A stretch of 64,000 nt of DNA from Bacillota bacterium (lineage in GTDB: Bacteria > Bacillota_I > Bacilli_A > RF39 > UBA660): the NCBI GenBank assembly GCA_023460995.1, contig JAEWOE010000001.1, positions 35,353 through 99,352 of the forward strand, written 5' to 3'. The first letter of the stretch is position 1. The number at the start of each line of letters is the position of its first letter. This document shows, one piece after another, positions 23,754 to 33,921 of this stretch. The position numbers and the translations under genes were made by a program. A model generated the notes under the pieces. That model had not been told where the DNA came from, ran no database searches, and saw only the letters and a list, made by a program, of their open reading frames with translations.

Positions 23754-24569
23754 CTACACTTTATCTATTTTATTATTTTTTTCTGAATTTGAATAGAAAT
23801 TATTAATAGCTTTGGCAATAAAAGTCGGCCAAAATTTTTTAAACATAATCAAGTCTTCTTTTGTCCTAATGTTATTATTAATAATTTCAGTTGTCGTAGA
23901 ATCACTATGAATTCTATGTCCCATTAAAGGTATATTTATATATATAAACTTTCCATTTAGTTTTGATAGTCTTTCCCAAGCATACCAATCAACATTACAT
24001 TTAAATTCACTCGCAAAAATAGGAAACTTAATTCTATCAACATTAAATGTGACAGCTGGGCAGCAAATTGAATTACCTAGAGATATTACAAGCCTCTTGT
24101 TTAATTTTAAGCCACTAGTTTTGTTTGATTTTAAAGGACTTAGCAATGTTTTCTTTATATTTAAATTACGATTACTATATTCTTTCAAATCATTCTTTAT
24201 TTCATAACTGCCAGTAAATAAAATTAATGCGTCATTATTTTTTTCATATTTCTTTACGACTTGATAACTATATTCGTAATCATATATATCATCCTGATGA
24301 GCAATAGTAACAAGTGGTGTTTTACCACATTTTATTGCAAAATCAAAGTCATTACCTATTCCATTTTGCCCTTTGTTTTCCATTATTTCTAACGAATACT
24401 TGCTTGCTAACTTCATAATAAATTTATTTGGAGTAGAAGTTGCCATTATAACATTCGACTTGTATTTTTGATTTAAAACTGATTTTATGCATTCTTCTAG
24501 ATATTCAGATTCCTTGTATGCCAGAATCACAAATGTATGTATTATATCTTTTTGAACTTTATCTTTCAT
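23754..24569 (-). CDS. glycosyltransferase family 2
   Basis: The 271-residue cytoplasmic protein has a GT-A start (HTFVILAYKESEYLEECIKSVLNQKY) and a donor-site DDIYDYEYS, where HQDD replaces the usual DxD region, then a C-terminal half with VDWYAWERL, typical of wall glycan transferases. It overlaps the following GT8 gene by 11 bp (24559-24569), so translation is coupled. It is the last gene of the operon starting at 27705. The sugar and linkage cannot be read. Confidence 0.85.
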   Translation of the reverse strand: MKDKVQKDIIHTFVILAYKESEYLEECIKSVLNQKYKSNVIMATSTPNKFIMKLASKYSLEIMENKGQNGIGNDFDFAIKCGKTPLVTIAHQDDIYDYEYSYQVVKKYEKNNDALILFTGSYEIKNDLKEYSNRNLNIKKTLLSPLKSNKTSGLKLNKRLVISLGNSICCPAVTFNVDRIKFPIFASEFKCNVDWYAWERLSKLNGKFIYINIPLMGHRIHSDSTTTEIINNNIRTKEDLIMFKKFWPTFIAKAINNFYSNSEKNNKIDKV

Positions 24570-25572
24570 TTTGTTTTACTTTCTTATTATTAATATAGTA
24601 ATATAAAATTTGAATATATCTATGAATGTATATGTATATATTAATTGGTAATACATCATATAACTTTTTTTGAATTTTAAAAATTGTGCTTCTTTTAGGT
24701 ACTATTTTTTTATAATCATGCCACGGAGATTTATACAAATATTTATCAAACAAATCGTTTTGAGGATGACAATTTTCTAATTCCCATGGTCTTCCAGTCA
24801 TTGCTCCCATACAATGATTAATTTTAGGTTGCTTCATTCTCAATTTAATTAAATCTAATGGATGAAAAAAAGTTTTATTTAATTTATACATATTAATGCT
24901 ATTTTTAGCTCCATATATATAAAAACCACTATTAAAATTATAAGTCAAGTCTAAATATGCAATATTTTTTCTAAAAAGTACATTGATTATATCTTGATCA
25001 ACAATAAAATAGCTATTTCTTTTATTCTTCAAATGGTCAACTATTTTTTCTTTGCATTTGTAATCACGCCATTTTTTTTGATCAATAAGTAAAACACCAC
25101 AATTATAATATGGTTCATTTAACGGTATATCTACCATCTTCTTATAATCATTGACTATACAATCATATGTAGCAGCCATTATGTTTCCGTTAAAATTAAA
25201 ATCACATAGTTCTGCTAAAGAACCATTAATTATGGTGTCACCATCAAGTTGCAAAATAATGTCGTTATTTGTTTTTATTTCATCAAAAACAAAAAGTTTA
25301 AAATATGTTGTATATGTTCCTTTATATGGAACTAACTTTAAATCTTTTATTTTTTTAATTATAACATCTGTATCTAGAAAAAATATATCTCGTTTATAAC
25401 TTTTACACATTTTTTTCATTTTCATAATATTTTCTTCTTTTATGCCATCATTTAATACAAATATATTTAAAATGTCTATATCTTTATTATTTTCAAGCAA
25501 TGAAAATATAGAAACACCAGTTATTGGCGCATACGAATCATTACTTTGATAAAGAACATTTATTTTTTTCAT
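24559..25572 (-). CDS. glycosyltransferase family 8 (galactosyl/glucosyltransferase-like)
   Basis: The 337-residue protein has the GT8 signature: VLYQSNDSYAPITGVSIFSLLEN at the start, the metal-binding QLDGDTIINGSL with Asp110-Gly-Asp112, YNCGVLLID for acceptor binding and NHCMGAMTGRPWE near 268, the variant of the GT8 HxxGxxKPW motif. Members move galactose or glucose from UDP-sugars with retention of configuration. A basic C-terminal tail (KKVKQNER) follows a hydrophobic stretch that may touch the membrane. It is part of the operon from 27705; galE at 42799-43797 could supply UDP-galactose. Confidence 0.9.
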   Translation of the reverse strand: MKKINVLYQSNDSYAPITGVSIFSLLENNKDIDILNIFVLNDGIKEENIMKMKKMCKSYKRDIFFLDTDVIIKKIKDLKLVPYKGTYTTYFKLFVFDEIKTNNDIILQLDGDTIINGSLAELCDFNFNGNIMAATYDCIVNDYKKMVDIPLNEPYYNCGVLLIDQKKWRDYKCKEKIVDHLKNKRNSYFIVDQDIINVLFRKNIAYLDLTYNFNSGFYIYGAKNSINMYKLNKTFFHPLDLIKLRMKQPKINHCMGAMTGRPWELENCHPQNDLFDKYLYKSPWHDYKKIVPKRSTIFKIQKKLYDVLPINIYIYIHRYIQILYYYINNKKVKQNER

Positions 25573-25583
25573 TTTTATACCTC

Positions 25584-26501
25584 CTATAATTTTCCAATCA
25601 AAAGTAAAAACCTTATTGCAATTTCATCGAAATTAGAATCACTATATTTTTTATAATATAAAGCTTTTTTAAAATTGCTAATTAAATTTCTTGTTGCAAA
25701 TAGTTGGAAAGTTTCTTTTGTTTTACTATCCATATCATTACTATATTTTTTATAAAATAACTCTACTGTTTTTTTTATGGGGCTATAATCATCATCAATG
25801 ATAAATTTCTTGATTCTTAGAATCTGTCGACTTATAAACCTCTTTTCATATTTTGAAACATTTTTTTCATGTCGTCTATATTTTGCAGAACTTCTCGTAT
25901 CATAAATTACTTTTCCAAATGATAAAGCAATCAGATAACACCAATAATCGTGTCCCCATATATTCAAATCTCTCAAGTCCAGATTATCAATATATTTTTT
26001 TAAATTGTAGTTGATAACAGTGTTAAAACCCAATGGGCATTGATTTGCGATAAGTGCTCTTTCTAAATGTGATGGATCATTAATATTTTTAGAGAATTCT
26101 AAAGAATTCAAATTTTTATCACAAATAAGATAATTAGTAAAGTATAGAATTGGAATATTTTTATTTTGCAAGCTCATTTTTTCTACGGCATAGCTGATTT
26201 TATTCACATCCCAATAATCGTCCTGGTCACAAAAAGCATAATAATCTGCTATATTTGCATTTTTTAAAAGCCACAAAAAACTTTTAAAAAAACCTATGTT
26301 CTTTCCATATTCAACATGCATATTATCATTACAAGTTTGAAATTTTTTTAGTATTTTTATTGTCTCATCAGTTGAACCATCATCACGGACAAGAAGTTCA
26401 AAATTTGAATAATCTTGGGCGAAAATACTGTTTAACTGCTCTTCAATATATTTTTCACCATTGTAACTTGATAATAAAATTATTACTTTTTTACTTTTCA
26501 C
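25584..26501 (-). CDS. glycosyltransferase family 2 (rhamnosyltransferase-like)
   Basis: The 305-residue protein starts with IILLSSYNGEKYIEEQLNSIFAQDY and shows RDDGSTDET for nucleotide binding and FCDQDDYW, the variant seen in rhamnosyl- and galactosyltransferases of capsule loci (RgpA/WbbL-type). It overlaps the flippase gene upstream by 11 bp. Together with the rfbACDB genes a rhamnosyl donor is likely, but specificity is inference. Confidence 0.86.
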   Translation of the reverse strand: MKSKKVIILLSSYNGEKYIEEQLNSIFAQDYSNFELLVRDDGSTDETIKILKKFQTCNDNMHVEYGKNIGFFKSFLWLLKNANIADYYAFCDQDDYWDVNKISYAVEKMSLQNKNIPILYFTNYLICDKNLNSLEFSKNINDPSHLERALIANQCPLGFNTVINYNLKKYIDNLDLRDLNIWGHDYWCYLIALSFGKVIYDTRSSAKYRRHEKNVSKYEKRFISRQILRIKKFIIDDDYSPIKKTVELFYKKYSNDMDSKTKETFQLFATRNLISNFKKALYYKKYSDSNFDEIAIRFLLLIGKL

Positions 26502-27705
26502 TTTTTGCCATCTCCCTTAAAGTCAATAAATACATAAAATAGAATAAAATAAATTGAAATAGCATTAAAAAGCAGAAGCCTATAAATATTCCATTCATTC
26601 CATATTTAACTGATAATAATTGTATTATAATTGTGCCTACTAACAACACCAATAAATATAACACTAATTGAATTGCCATTTTTCTAGCAATAACTAATAC
26701 ATTAGAAAATACTGCCGAAAATGAATTAAATGTGCCAGCTAAAATTAAAATAACAAAAGTCATCTTATACTTTTCGAAAGGAATTGCATAAAGTAAACTT
26801 AAGACCTTGTCACCAATCGTAATAGCAAGTAATGAAGAAAATATACATGATATTGATAAAATAATTATAACTATTCTGATCTCTTTTTTTAATTTCTTTT
26901 TATTTTGCTGATGATATAAATTTGTAATTGTTATTATTTTTGGTTGTAATATAAATTGACACAATAAGGATATTACTGTCGGGATCATCATCAATATTCC
27001 CAAATAACCTAACTCTGTCAAAGAAATATTGGAAGTTAGAAATCTTGGAAGATTAAGTATAAATAAAGTCACAAAATTATACAGAAAGATATACTTTGAT
27101 GTATTATAAATATTAAAATTAAAATCAAATCTAATCTTATTGAATTTTTTAATAATAGTTAAATCAAAAAACAGAAAAACCATAAACGTTGAAAATAAAG
27201 CAAGACATGTTGAGATAATTAAATTTCCAGTTACAACATCGGCAATTACAAAAACAGCTAAGTATGATATCGATTTTATTGTCAAAGATAAACCAACATA
27301 ATCTAATCTATCTTCTTTTTGAAATTGAGCATAAAATACATCACTAAATGTTTCAATAATACGTAATAGCATCAAATTGACCCCAACTATAAAAAATGCA
27401 CTGTCATAATTGTTAATAAGAATATATATACACATTATAATCAAAGAAATTACTGAAGTCAAAATTTTTGATGAAAGATATTGATTAAATGAATACTGTT
27501 CTTTCACATCAGTAACTTGATATATTCTTGTTCCATAGTTTGAAACAATCTGTAGAATAAGACTGAATGAAAATAATTGAGAAAATAAACCCGAGCTGTC
27601 AACACCATTTTTTCTTGTAACTATCATCAATAAAAATAATGATAAAAAGGAATTAATAATTGTTCCAATAGCATTCCATATAAACTTTTTTTTACTATTG
27701 TTCAT
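26491..27705 (-). CDS. polysaccharide flippase (Wzx/MOP family)
   Basis: The start is ATG 27705, behind GGGAG; the longer reading begins at a TTG without RBS. The 404 residues form about twelve hydrophobic helices with the MOP-family start (KKKFIWNAIGTIINSFLSLFLLMIVTRKNG), a common layout of Wzx proteins that flip undecaprenyl-linked oligosaccharides. It heads the operon ending at 23754 and follows an extended -10 promoter. A flippase next to a cluster that also has an ABC exporter suggests two export routes, or flipping of lipid-linked side-chain sugars as in streptococcal rhamnan loci. Confidence 0.85.
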   Translation of the reverse strand: MNNSKKKFIWNAIGTIINSFLSLFLLMIVTRKNGVDSSGLFSQLFSFSLILQIVSNYGTRIYQVTDVKEQYSFNQYLSSKILTSVISLIIMCIYILINNYDSAFFIVGVNLMLLRIIETFSDVFYAQFQKEDRLDYVGLSLTIKSISYLAVFVIADVVTGNLIISTCLALFSTFMVFLFFDLTIIKKFNKIRFDFNFNIYNTSKYIFLYNFVTLFILNLPRFLTSNISLTELGYLGILMMIPTVISLLCQFILQPKIITITNLYHQQNKKKLKKEIRIVIIILSISCIFSSLLAITIGDKVLSLLYAIPFEKYKMTFVILILAGTFNSFSAVFSNVLVIARKMAIQLVLYLLVLLVGTIIIQLLSVKYGMNGIFIGFCFLMLFQFILFYFMYLLTLREMAKSEK

Positions 27706-27767
27706 CAAATCAACTCCCAACTTTTAAAATCAATAATAAACTTTATCATATAAAGGTATTCAGTTTC

Positions 27768-27776
27768 ATTATACCA
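27768..27776 (-). promoter_or_regulatory. extended -10 promoter of the flippase operon
   Basis: The minus strand reads TGGTATAAT (TATAAT at 27768-27773), an extended -10 element. There is no good -35 box at 17-18 bp. It lies just beyond the terminator of the neighbouring operon. Confidence 0.5.
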
Positions 27777-27787
27777 TATAATAATAA

Positions 27788-27812
27788 AAAAGAGCATTAA
27801 AAACGCTCTTTT
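27788..27812 (-). terminator. terminator of the Wzm/Wzt-glycosyltransferase operon
   Basis: AAAAGAGC (27788-27795) and GCTCTTTT (27805-27812) pair around a nine-base loop and are followed on the minus strand by TTATT. It ends the transcript entering from 29617. Confidence 0.82.
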
Positions 27813-29617
27813 TAAAAATTATTTGTACTAAAGAATTTATCCTTTTTAATAGAGTCTTCCCATTTTTTCATAACATATTCTTGTTCCTTTTTAAATCTTT
27901 CTACCTTCTCAGAAGTAACTTCATATCCTCTTGATTTTGATTCATGGTGATACATAGTCACATAAGATAATTGAACATTATAGTAACCCTTATCTAGCAA
28001 TTTCAAATTTAGATCAACATCATTTAAAGCAACTTTTAGCTTTTCATCAAGTCCGCCTACTTCATTAAACTTTTTCCTTGAAACAAGTAAACAAGCAGCA
28101 GTTACGGCAGTATAATTATAAGGCATGATAAGTCTACCCATCAAACCATTATCATTTTTTTCAGCAGTCACATAAATATGGCCCGCTAATCCTCCATATC
28201 CAAGAACTACACCAGCATGTTGTACTTTATTGTCTGGATATAATAATTTAATTCCAACAGCGCCAACATGTTTTTGAGAGGCATAACCTACCATTTTATC
28301 TAGAAAATCTCCTTCAATAACTTCAGTATCATTATTTAAAAGTAAAATATAGTCTCCTTTACTTTCTTTTACTCCAATATTATTAATATGTGAATAATTA
28401 AATTCACCAGGAGCTTTTACAACTTTGAAATTACTATGTGCTTTTTTATATTCTTTAAATAAGTCTAATGTACTTTGTTCGTCACTACCATTATCAACAA
28501 CAATAATTTCGAAATTTTTATAAGTACATTTGTTATATAAAGAATCGACACATACTTTTAAAACTTTACCATAATTTCTAGTAGGAATAATTATAGAAAC
28601 AAGGGGATTGTCATGCTTATAATCAATTAAATAAGTACTAACATTAGGATTATGATAAACTTTACCTTCTATTTTTCTACGCTTAAGTGCATCTTCAAGT
28701 GCTTTTATAGAGGCATCCTTTGTATATTCCTTATTACCTAAATATCCAGCAGTAGATGTAGCAGACATACGCCAGTGATATAATATTTTTTCAATATGAT
28801 AAATATTATTTGTTAATTCTGTTACTCTTAAAAATAAGTCATAATCTTGTGAACCATCATATTCACTTCTAAAGCCACCTACTTTATCTACTAAAGATTT
28901 TCTTATGGTAGTTAAATGGCATATATAGTTGACTGCCATAAAAGTATCTGGAGAATAATCAGGTTTAAAATGTGGTTCTAATCTTTTACCACTATAATCT
29001 AATTTATCTTCATCTGAATAAATGAAATCTAATTTTTTATTTTTATTTAAAGCTTCTACTACAAAATACATTGCATCCTTAGATATGGTATCATCATTAT
29101 CAACAAGCATAATGAATTCACCTGTAGCAATTTCTATAGCAGAATTAGATGCTTTAGAAATCATTCCATTTTTCTTGCGATAAATCACTTTTATTCTTGA
29201 ATCTTTTGTCTCATATTCCCTTAATGTTTCTTTTGTCTCTTCACTAGGTGAGTTATCATCTGCTATGCATATTTCAAAATTCGTATATGTTTGATTTAAG
29301 ACAGAGTCTAAACATTCACTTAGTAATTTCTTGCTAACATTATATACAGGTATAATAACAGATATTTTAGGATTATACTTGAACTTCTTGTGTTCAAAGT
29401 CAAACTCATTTTCTTCTACCCATTTTAAATAAGCTTTTTGATTAACAAATAAATTGGCTGTATTACCGTTATTTCTTTTTAAAACTCTAAAGAATGATTT
29501 TATATAATTCTTCATTGCTCTAGGAGGTATTAAAAAATGATGTCTATGCCATGCAAAGTAAATTGACTTTTTTACTAACCTAAATACTTTCTCAAATTTT
29601 GAAAAAACTTTTTTCAT
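27812..29617 (-). CDS. tandem-domain glycosyltransferase family 2
   Basis: The 601-residue protein carries two GT-A domains. The first (about 83-300) has SVIIPVYNVSKKLLSECLDS and MLVDNDDT; the second (about 335-600) has SIIIPTRNYGKVLKVCVDSL, VVDNGSDEQST and LLNNDTEV, plus the downstream NDVDLNLKL and MYHHESKSRGYE region of repetitive-chain synthases such as rhamnan polymerases. Two domains in one chain usually build alternating linkages. It is the last gene of the operon from 39082, and its stop lies in the terminator. It likely elongates the rhamnose-containing polymer, by context. Confidence 0.88.
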   Translation of the reverse strand: MKKVFSKFEKVFRLVKKSIYFAWHRHHFLIPPRAMKNYIKSFFRVLKRNNGNTANLFVNQKAYLKWVEENEFDFEHKKFKYNPKISVIIPVYNVSKKLLSECLDSVLNQTYTNFEICIADDNSPSEETKETLREYETKDSRIKVIYRKKNGMISKASNSAIEIATGEFIMLVDNDDTISKDAMYFVVEALNKNKKLDFIYSDEDKLDYSGKRLEPHFKPDYSPDTFMAVNYICHLTTIRKSLVDKVGGFRSEYDGSQDYDLFLRVTELTNNIYHIEKILYHWRMSATSTAGYLGNKEYTKDASIKALEDALKRRKIEGKVYHNPNVSTYLIDYKHDNPLVSIIIPTRNYGKVLKVCVDSLYNKCTYKNFEIIVVDNGSDEQSTLDLFKEYKKAHSNFKVVKAPGEFNYSHINNIGVKESKGDYILLLNNDTEVIEGDFLDKMVGYASQKHVGAVGIKLLYPDNKVQHAGVVLGYGGLAGHIYVTAEKNDNGLMGRLIMPYNYTAVTAACLLVSRKKFNEVGGLDEKLKVALNDVDLNLKLLDKGYYNVQLSYVTMYHHESKSRGYEVTSEKVERFKKEQEYVMKKWEDSIKKDKFFSTNNF

Positions 29618-29625
29618 TATTACAC

Positions 29626-31689
29626 CTAACTTTCAATTTTATAAATATACATACCATCTTCTTCATATAATAATTCAAATTTTATTAAATCGTTTTGATA
29701 TGAACTTATATCTTCTTGTGACACTATATAATTAGCATCTAATAACATTATATCATCAATATTTAAATTTACATTAAATTTATCATTTTCTGTTAGCTCA
29801 AAACTACTATTATTATTTGTCAGAGTAATAGTTATGTGAGCATATCTATTATAGATATACTCGTAATTACCCTTTTGATCTAATTTGTGCCATAGTTCCA
29901 AATTTGGATAATAGTTAACTGAATTAATAGTTTTAGCTCCATTAGCTACTAAGTAGTTTGGTACAGCAAAATGTGAATTAACAACTAGCCAACTTTTGCT
30001 AGAATCCTCTTTTACTATCTTTTGAATTTCTTTGGCAAAAGGTTTCTCAGTTAATACATCTAAGCCTTTATTAATTGGATTTACAGTACCTCCTATATAT
30101 AATGATAGAATTATAAGAATTACTGCCAAACATTTATTAGTTTTTTTATTATTAATCATTATTAATACCATTAATGGTATTAATATAATAAGTGTTGTAA
30201 TAATCATCCACATATTTAGATAATTACTTAATATCTGATAACCAATATAAATAGTAAGTATCATAATAAATACTGATAAAATAATAGAAAAATTTATTTT
30301 TTTAAGTTTTAGTGCTTCCTTATCTTCATGCATACTTAATATTCTTATTAATAAAAGAACGCAAATAAAACCAACAACTATATTAGCTCTCTCAGGAATA
30401 GAGAATGATATTAATGAAATTTTAGCTATTATATCTGGCAATTCTATATAATTCCATAGTGATAATAATATGGCACAAATACTAAATATTATTAAATATA
30501 AATCTTTATTCTTTTTTACAATTATGTAGTATAAAGACATTATTATTGGAACCGGATAAAAAGATAAAAAATTACTCATTTCAGATGGATTATGATAACT
30601 AATAATTGGAAAGAATATACTTGCGAAATAATCAAACAATAAGTTATATCCATATCCACCAGTAGAAAACCTTTTGCCAGGATATACAGTACTAGTAACA
30701 GTATTATATATATCCAATGAATTGCTAAATACAATCATGGCTATTGTAATAATAATTAAAAAAGATAGTATTAAATAAAGTAAATCGCTCCATTTTATTT
30801 TTGTCTTATTTTCAATTAATATCCATATAACAAAACAAAGAAATACATATCCATATGTTACTTGCCAAGCTGGATACAAAACAAATACATAGTTTAATCC
30901 AACTATTGCTAACAATACTGATAAAATTAGTTTATAAACTATTTTATTGCAATTAATAAATTTATGTATAATCAAAATAGCAAGTGGCCCATAGGCTAAT
31001 ATAGCCAGATTATTGCAATACCACCACATATTTGCAGCTGAAAAAGTAACTAACACCGTTCCAAGAAGAGAATAAACTTTTTTATTTTTTGTAATAATCA
31101 TAAAAAGTTCAAACCATGCAAAGAAAATTACAAATAATTTTCCAAACCACATAAGAGCAAATGCATTTTCAAACGGTAATAGTAAAAATGGCAGATTAAA
31201 TATGTTACAAATAATAGAAATATCGAATGCAGGTAAAGACGGGTATAAAGTAACATTAGAACTAATCCCCATTATAGTATTATTTGTAGTAGAAAATCCA
31301 TTATAGACTTGTGATAAAGCGTTTGGTGTATTTACGATCCATTCATCGCTTCTAATTCCCCTAGCCATTCCTAATACTACATCATAATTATCTGTATTTG
31401 GTTGTACAATTCTGTTCCAAAAAGCAACCGATGACCCGTTATATCCTAGAATAGTAATATATGATAAAAGAATAATACCAATAAGATAACGATTTTTGTA
31501 TATAAATTCATAAATCTTTCTTATATCAATAACAAAATGCAATGCTACAAATATGATACTAAAAGAACAAATAAATAGTAAATCATAAGAAAAACTAACA
31601 AAGCTTGTGTATTTTATAACTAAAAAAAGAATAAAGTACATGATAATTATAGCAATTAAACTCATAATTATTTTAATTTTATTCTTCAT
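29626..31689 (-). CDS. large polytopic membrane protein, 687 aa (GT-C-like or YfhO-like)
   Basis: About thirteen to fourteen hydrophobic helices span the first two thirds, followed by a soluble external C-terminal region of about 130 residues (from ILSLYIGGTVNP onwards) that lies outside the membrane. Early loops contain YDVVLGMARGIRSDEW, a charged extracytoplasmic stretch placed as in GT-C enzymes. This layout is used by YfhO-like and other polyprenyl-phosphate-sugar-dependent transferases that decorate wall glycans or teichoic acids. It overlaps neither neighbour but lies 8 bp from the tandem GT2. I call it a candidate GT-C enzyme using a GtrB product; homology should be checked. Confidence 0.6.
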   Translation of the reverse strand: MKNKIKIIMSLIAIIIMYFILFLVIKYTSFVSFSYDLLFICSFSIIFVALHFVIDIRKIYEFIYKNRYLIGIILLSYITILGYNGSSVAFWNRIVQPNTDNYDVVLGMARGIRSDEWIVNTPNALSQVYNGFSTTNNTIMGISSNVTLYPSLPAFDISIICNIFNLPFLLLPFENAFALMWFGKLFVIFFAWFELFMIITKNKKVYSLLGTVLVTFSAANMWWYCNNLAILAYGPLAILIIHKFINCNKIVYKLILSVLLAIVGLNYVFVLYPAWQVTYGYVFLCFVIWILIENKTKIKWSDLLYLILSFLIIITIAMIVFSNSLDIYNTVTSTVYPGKRFSTGGYGYNLLFDYFASIFFPIISYHNPSEMSNFLSFYPVPIIMSLYYIIVKKNKDLYLIIFSICAILLSLWNYIELPDIIAKISLISFSIPERANIVVGFICVLLLIRILSMHEDKEALKLKKINFSIILSVFIMILTIYIGYQILSNYLNMWMIITTLIILIPLMVLIMINNKKTNKCLAVILIILSLYIGGTVNPINKGLDVLTEKPFAKEIQKIVKEDSSKSWLVVNSHFAVPNYLVANGAKTINSVNYYPNLELWHKLDQKGNYEYIYNRYAHITITLTNNNSSFELTENDKFNVNLNIDDIMLLDANYIVSQEDISSYQNDLIKFELLYEEDGMYIYKIES

Positions 31690-31701
31690 AAATCCTCCTA
31701 A

Positions 31702-32841
31702 TTATTTAAACACTTTTTCGTATTTATTAACTATATACTCCCAAGTATATTCATCCTTTATTCTTTTCTTAGCCAATTTACCTTTTTCTTTTCTTATCGA
31801 TTTTAAATATTCCTCTTTATTTATTATTTTTGTTAAAGAGTTTTCATTATAAAAATATAAACAGCTGTTTAATCCTACTTGGTGATTGAAATTAACATCA
31901 TATAATATATTAAGTTCGGTTAAACTAAGTGCTTCAAGTAAAGATGGGTTTGTACCGCCCACTGAATGTCCATGAATATATGCAAAAGCATTTTTTCTTA
32001 TTGCGCTAAGTTTAACTTCATCATATATACCTGGTAATATGCATATTCTTGGGTCAGAATCCGAATTAGTTATAGATTTTAATTCTTCATAGTATTTGTT
32101 ACCTTGAATATTAGAAATAATTATAAGTTTTTTATTTGTTTTTGAATTCATAAACTCTTTTATAATTAATTCAAAATTATTTTCTGGGACACATCTACCA
32201 ACTACTAAATAATAATCATTCTTTTTTAATGAATATTCATTTAAAATAATTTTCTCATCTACATTATTCAAATCAACTACCTTAGTGCCATAAGCTATAA
32301 AAGTTTTAGGAACTTTATTATCAGGATATTGTTCTTCTAAATAGGTTTTAATTCCTTTAGAATCACATATTATTCCGTCACAATGTTTAGTCATTGTCCT
32401 TTCAGAATATTTAAAGCAAAATTTAATGAATTTATTCCATTTTGATCTTTTCCATTCAAGACCATCTGGATTAACATACACTTTAATTTTATGTTTCTTT
32501 AAATATGGTTCAGAAAAACCTAAAACTGGTCCCAATCTCAAACCTAATATATAAATTATTGGATTTTCTATATTATTAACTCTTATATAATTTTTTACAT
32601 ACCTAAAAGCTGCTAATGCGTTAAGAAACATAGTTGCATTGCCTATCTTTTTTGTATATATAGGCAAGCAATTAATTTCATTTTTTTTATAGTTTTTATC
32701 TTCTTTATTAAAAGTTAATTCACTAACATATATATTTGCTTTTGATTTGTCATAAAAGTCACATAAGTTTTTAACAAAAGTCTCCCAACCACCATAATTT
32801 TTATTATAACCCTGGCTTCCAATTATAAAAATATTTTTCAT
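31702..32841 (-). CDS. DUF1972/GT4-type glycosyltransferase (rhamnosyltransferase-like)
   Basis: The 379-residue protein begins MKNIFIIGSQGYNKNYGGWETFVKNL, the DUF1972 start found in Cps2T/RgpA-like rhamnosyltransferases of streptococcal capsule and wall rhamnan loci, and continues with a GT4 C-terminal domain (YLVVGRCVPENNFELIIKEF, then HGHSVGGTNPSLLEALSL, the E-x7-E donor site). These enzymes use dTDP-L-rhamnose, often in the first rhamnose addition on the lipid-linked primer. It lies in the operon from 39082. Substrate is inferred from family and from rfbACDB next to the cluster. Confidence 0.85.
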   Translation of the reverse strand: MKNIFIIGSQGYNKNYGGWETFVKNLCDFYDKSKANIYVSELTFNKEDKNYKKNEINCLPIYTKKIGNATMFLNALAAFRYVKNYIRVNNIENPIIYILGLRLGPVLGFSEPYLKKHKIKVYVNPDGLEWKRSKWNKFIKFCFKYSERTMTKHCDGIICDSKGIKTYLEEQYPDNKVPKTFIAYGTKVVDLNNVDEKIILNEYSLKKNDYYLVVGRCVPENNFELIIKEFMNSKTNKKLIIISNIQGNKYYEELKSITNSDSDPRICILPGIYDEVKLSAIRKNAFAYIHGHSVGGTNPSLLEALSLTELNILYDVNFNHQVGLNSCLYFYNENSLTKIINKEEYLKSIRKEKGKLAKKRIKDEYTWEYIVNKYEKVFK

Positions 32842-32845
32842 GCTG

Positions 32846-33190
32846 TCATCTCCTGCCTTGCTTTTCTTTAATTTTTTCTTTAATTATCGCAAGTTCTTGA
32901 GCAAGCTCTATAATTTTTTCTTGTTGCTCAGAAATTATTTTGCTATTTCTAAAACAAATAAATAATAAAAAAATTATACAAAATACAAATAGTAATGATG
33001 GCGGATAGTCTATTCCAAGAAATCCTGCAATATTATCTATTGCATAAGGCCAAATAGCTAATATAATCATTATTATTGAAGCTATTACCCACCAAAAACT
33101 TTCTTTAATTGAAAATTTCTTTTTCCTTATGACATGGAAGACATAAAAGCAAGAAAAAATAGCCAATATTACAAAATATATATTGTTCAC
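32846..33190 (-). CDS. DUF2304-family membrane protein
   Basis: The 114-residue protein has three short hydrophobic segments (about 4-19, 29-49, 59-81) and a helical, charged tail with IIELAQELAIIKEKIKEK. This DUF2304 pattern is regularly found paired with a GT2 enzyme in wall-rhamnan and other surface glycan clusters. Here it overlaps the upstream GT2 gene by 4 bp. A role as membrane partner of the GT2 is likely from this pairing but has no sequence proof. Confidence 0.75.
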   Translation of the reverse strand: MNNIYFVILAIFSCFYVFHVIRKKKFSIKESFWWVIASIIMIILAIWPYAIDNIAGFLGIDYPPSLLFVFCIIFLLFICFRNSKIISEQQEKIIELAQELAIIKEKIKEKQGRR

Positions 33191-33921
33191 TTTTTAAGTC
33201 CCCCTCTCTTACTACCAGTATTTTGGATAACAATGAAAGCAATTATGTAAAACATATTTATCATATACTTTATAGGTTTAATAATGCCCCCATGCATACT
33301 TTCTCCTGCTTCTCTTAAGCGCATTTTCACAGGAATTTCCTTAATTTTATAATTTGATAACAGCATTTCAATTACAAGATTTGCATCCGGAAACTCGGGA
33401 TATTGTCCCATTTTTGCATATCTTTCTATTACTTTTTTATTTAAGCATTGAAATCCAGAAAGTGGATCAGCAATTGTTTGATGGCAAAAGAATTTAATTA
33501 GATGTTCAAATATTTTGGTCCCTAATCTTCGAAAAAAAGGGCAAGGATAACCTGTATTAACCAAATATCGAGAACCAATAACAATATCTACATCTTCTTT
33601 TATCATAGCCCTATACAATTTTTCTGCTTCCTTTGCAATATGCTGACCATCAGCATCAAATTGTATAACATAGTCATAATTGTTTTGATATGCATATTTA
33701 ATACCTGTTTGTACGGCCCAAGCATACCTCAAATTAAATATTCCTGTTATACACTTAACTCCTTCAGATTCTACAATTTCTTTAGTATTATCCTTTGAAC
33801 AATCATTAATGACTAAAATATCTGCGAATGGTGCATCCTTTTTTATTTCTTGTAAAACTTTTCTTATATTCTCAGATTCATTGTACGCAGGAATTATAAA
33901 TAATACCTTTTCTTTTTTCAT
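33187..33921 (-). CDS. glycosyltransferase family 2, DPM1-like
   Basis: The 244-residue protein has FIIPAYNESENIRKVL, VINDCSKDNT and the metal-binding QFDADGQH, then DPLSGFQCLNKKVIERY, typical of the GT2 members (RgpG-neighbour/WcaA type) that pair with DUF2304 proteins in rhamnan loci. It lacks C-terminal membrane helices except for a hydrophobic segment near 220-235. It overlaps both neighbours (33918-33921 and 33187-33190), so translation is coupled on each side. It probably adds a sugar to polyprenyl phosphate or the growing chain. Confidence 0.85.
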   Translation of the reverse strand: MKKEKVLFIIPAYNESENIRKVLQEIKKDAPFADILVINDCSKDNTKEIVESEGVKCITGIFNLRYAWAVQTGIKYAYQNNYDYVIQFDADGQHIAKEAEKLYRAMIKEDVDIVIGSRYLVNTGYPCPFFRRLGTKIFEHLIKFFCHQTIADPLSGFQCLNKKVIERYAKMGQYPEFPDANLVIEMLLSNYKIKEIPVKMRLREAGESMHGGIIKPIKYMINMFYIIAFIVIQNTGSKRGGLKK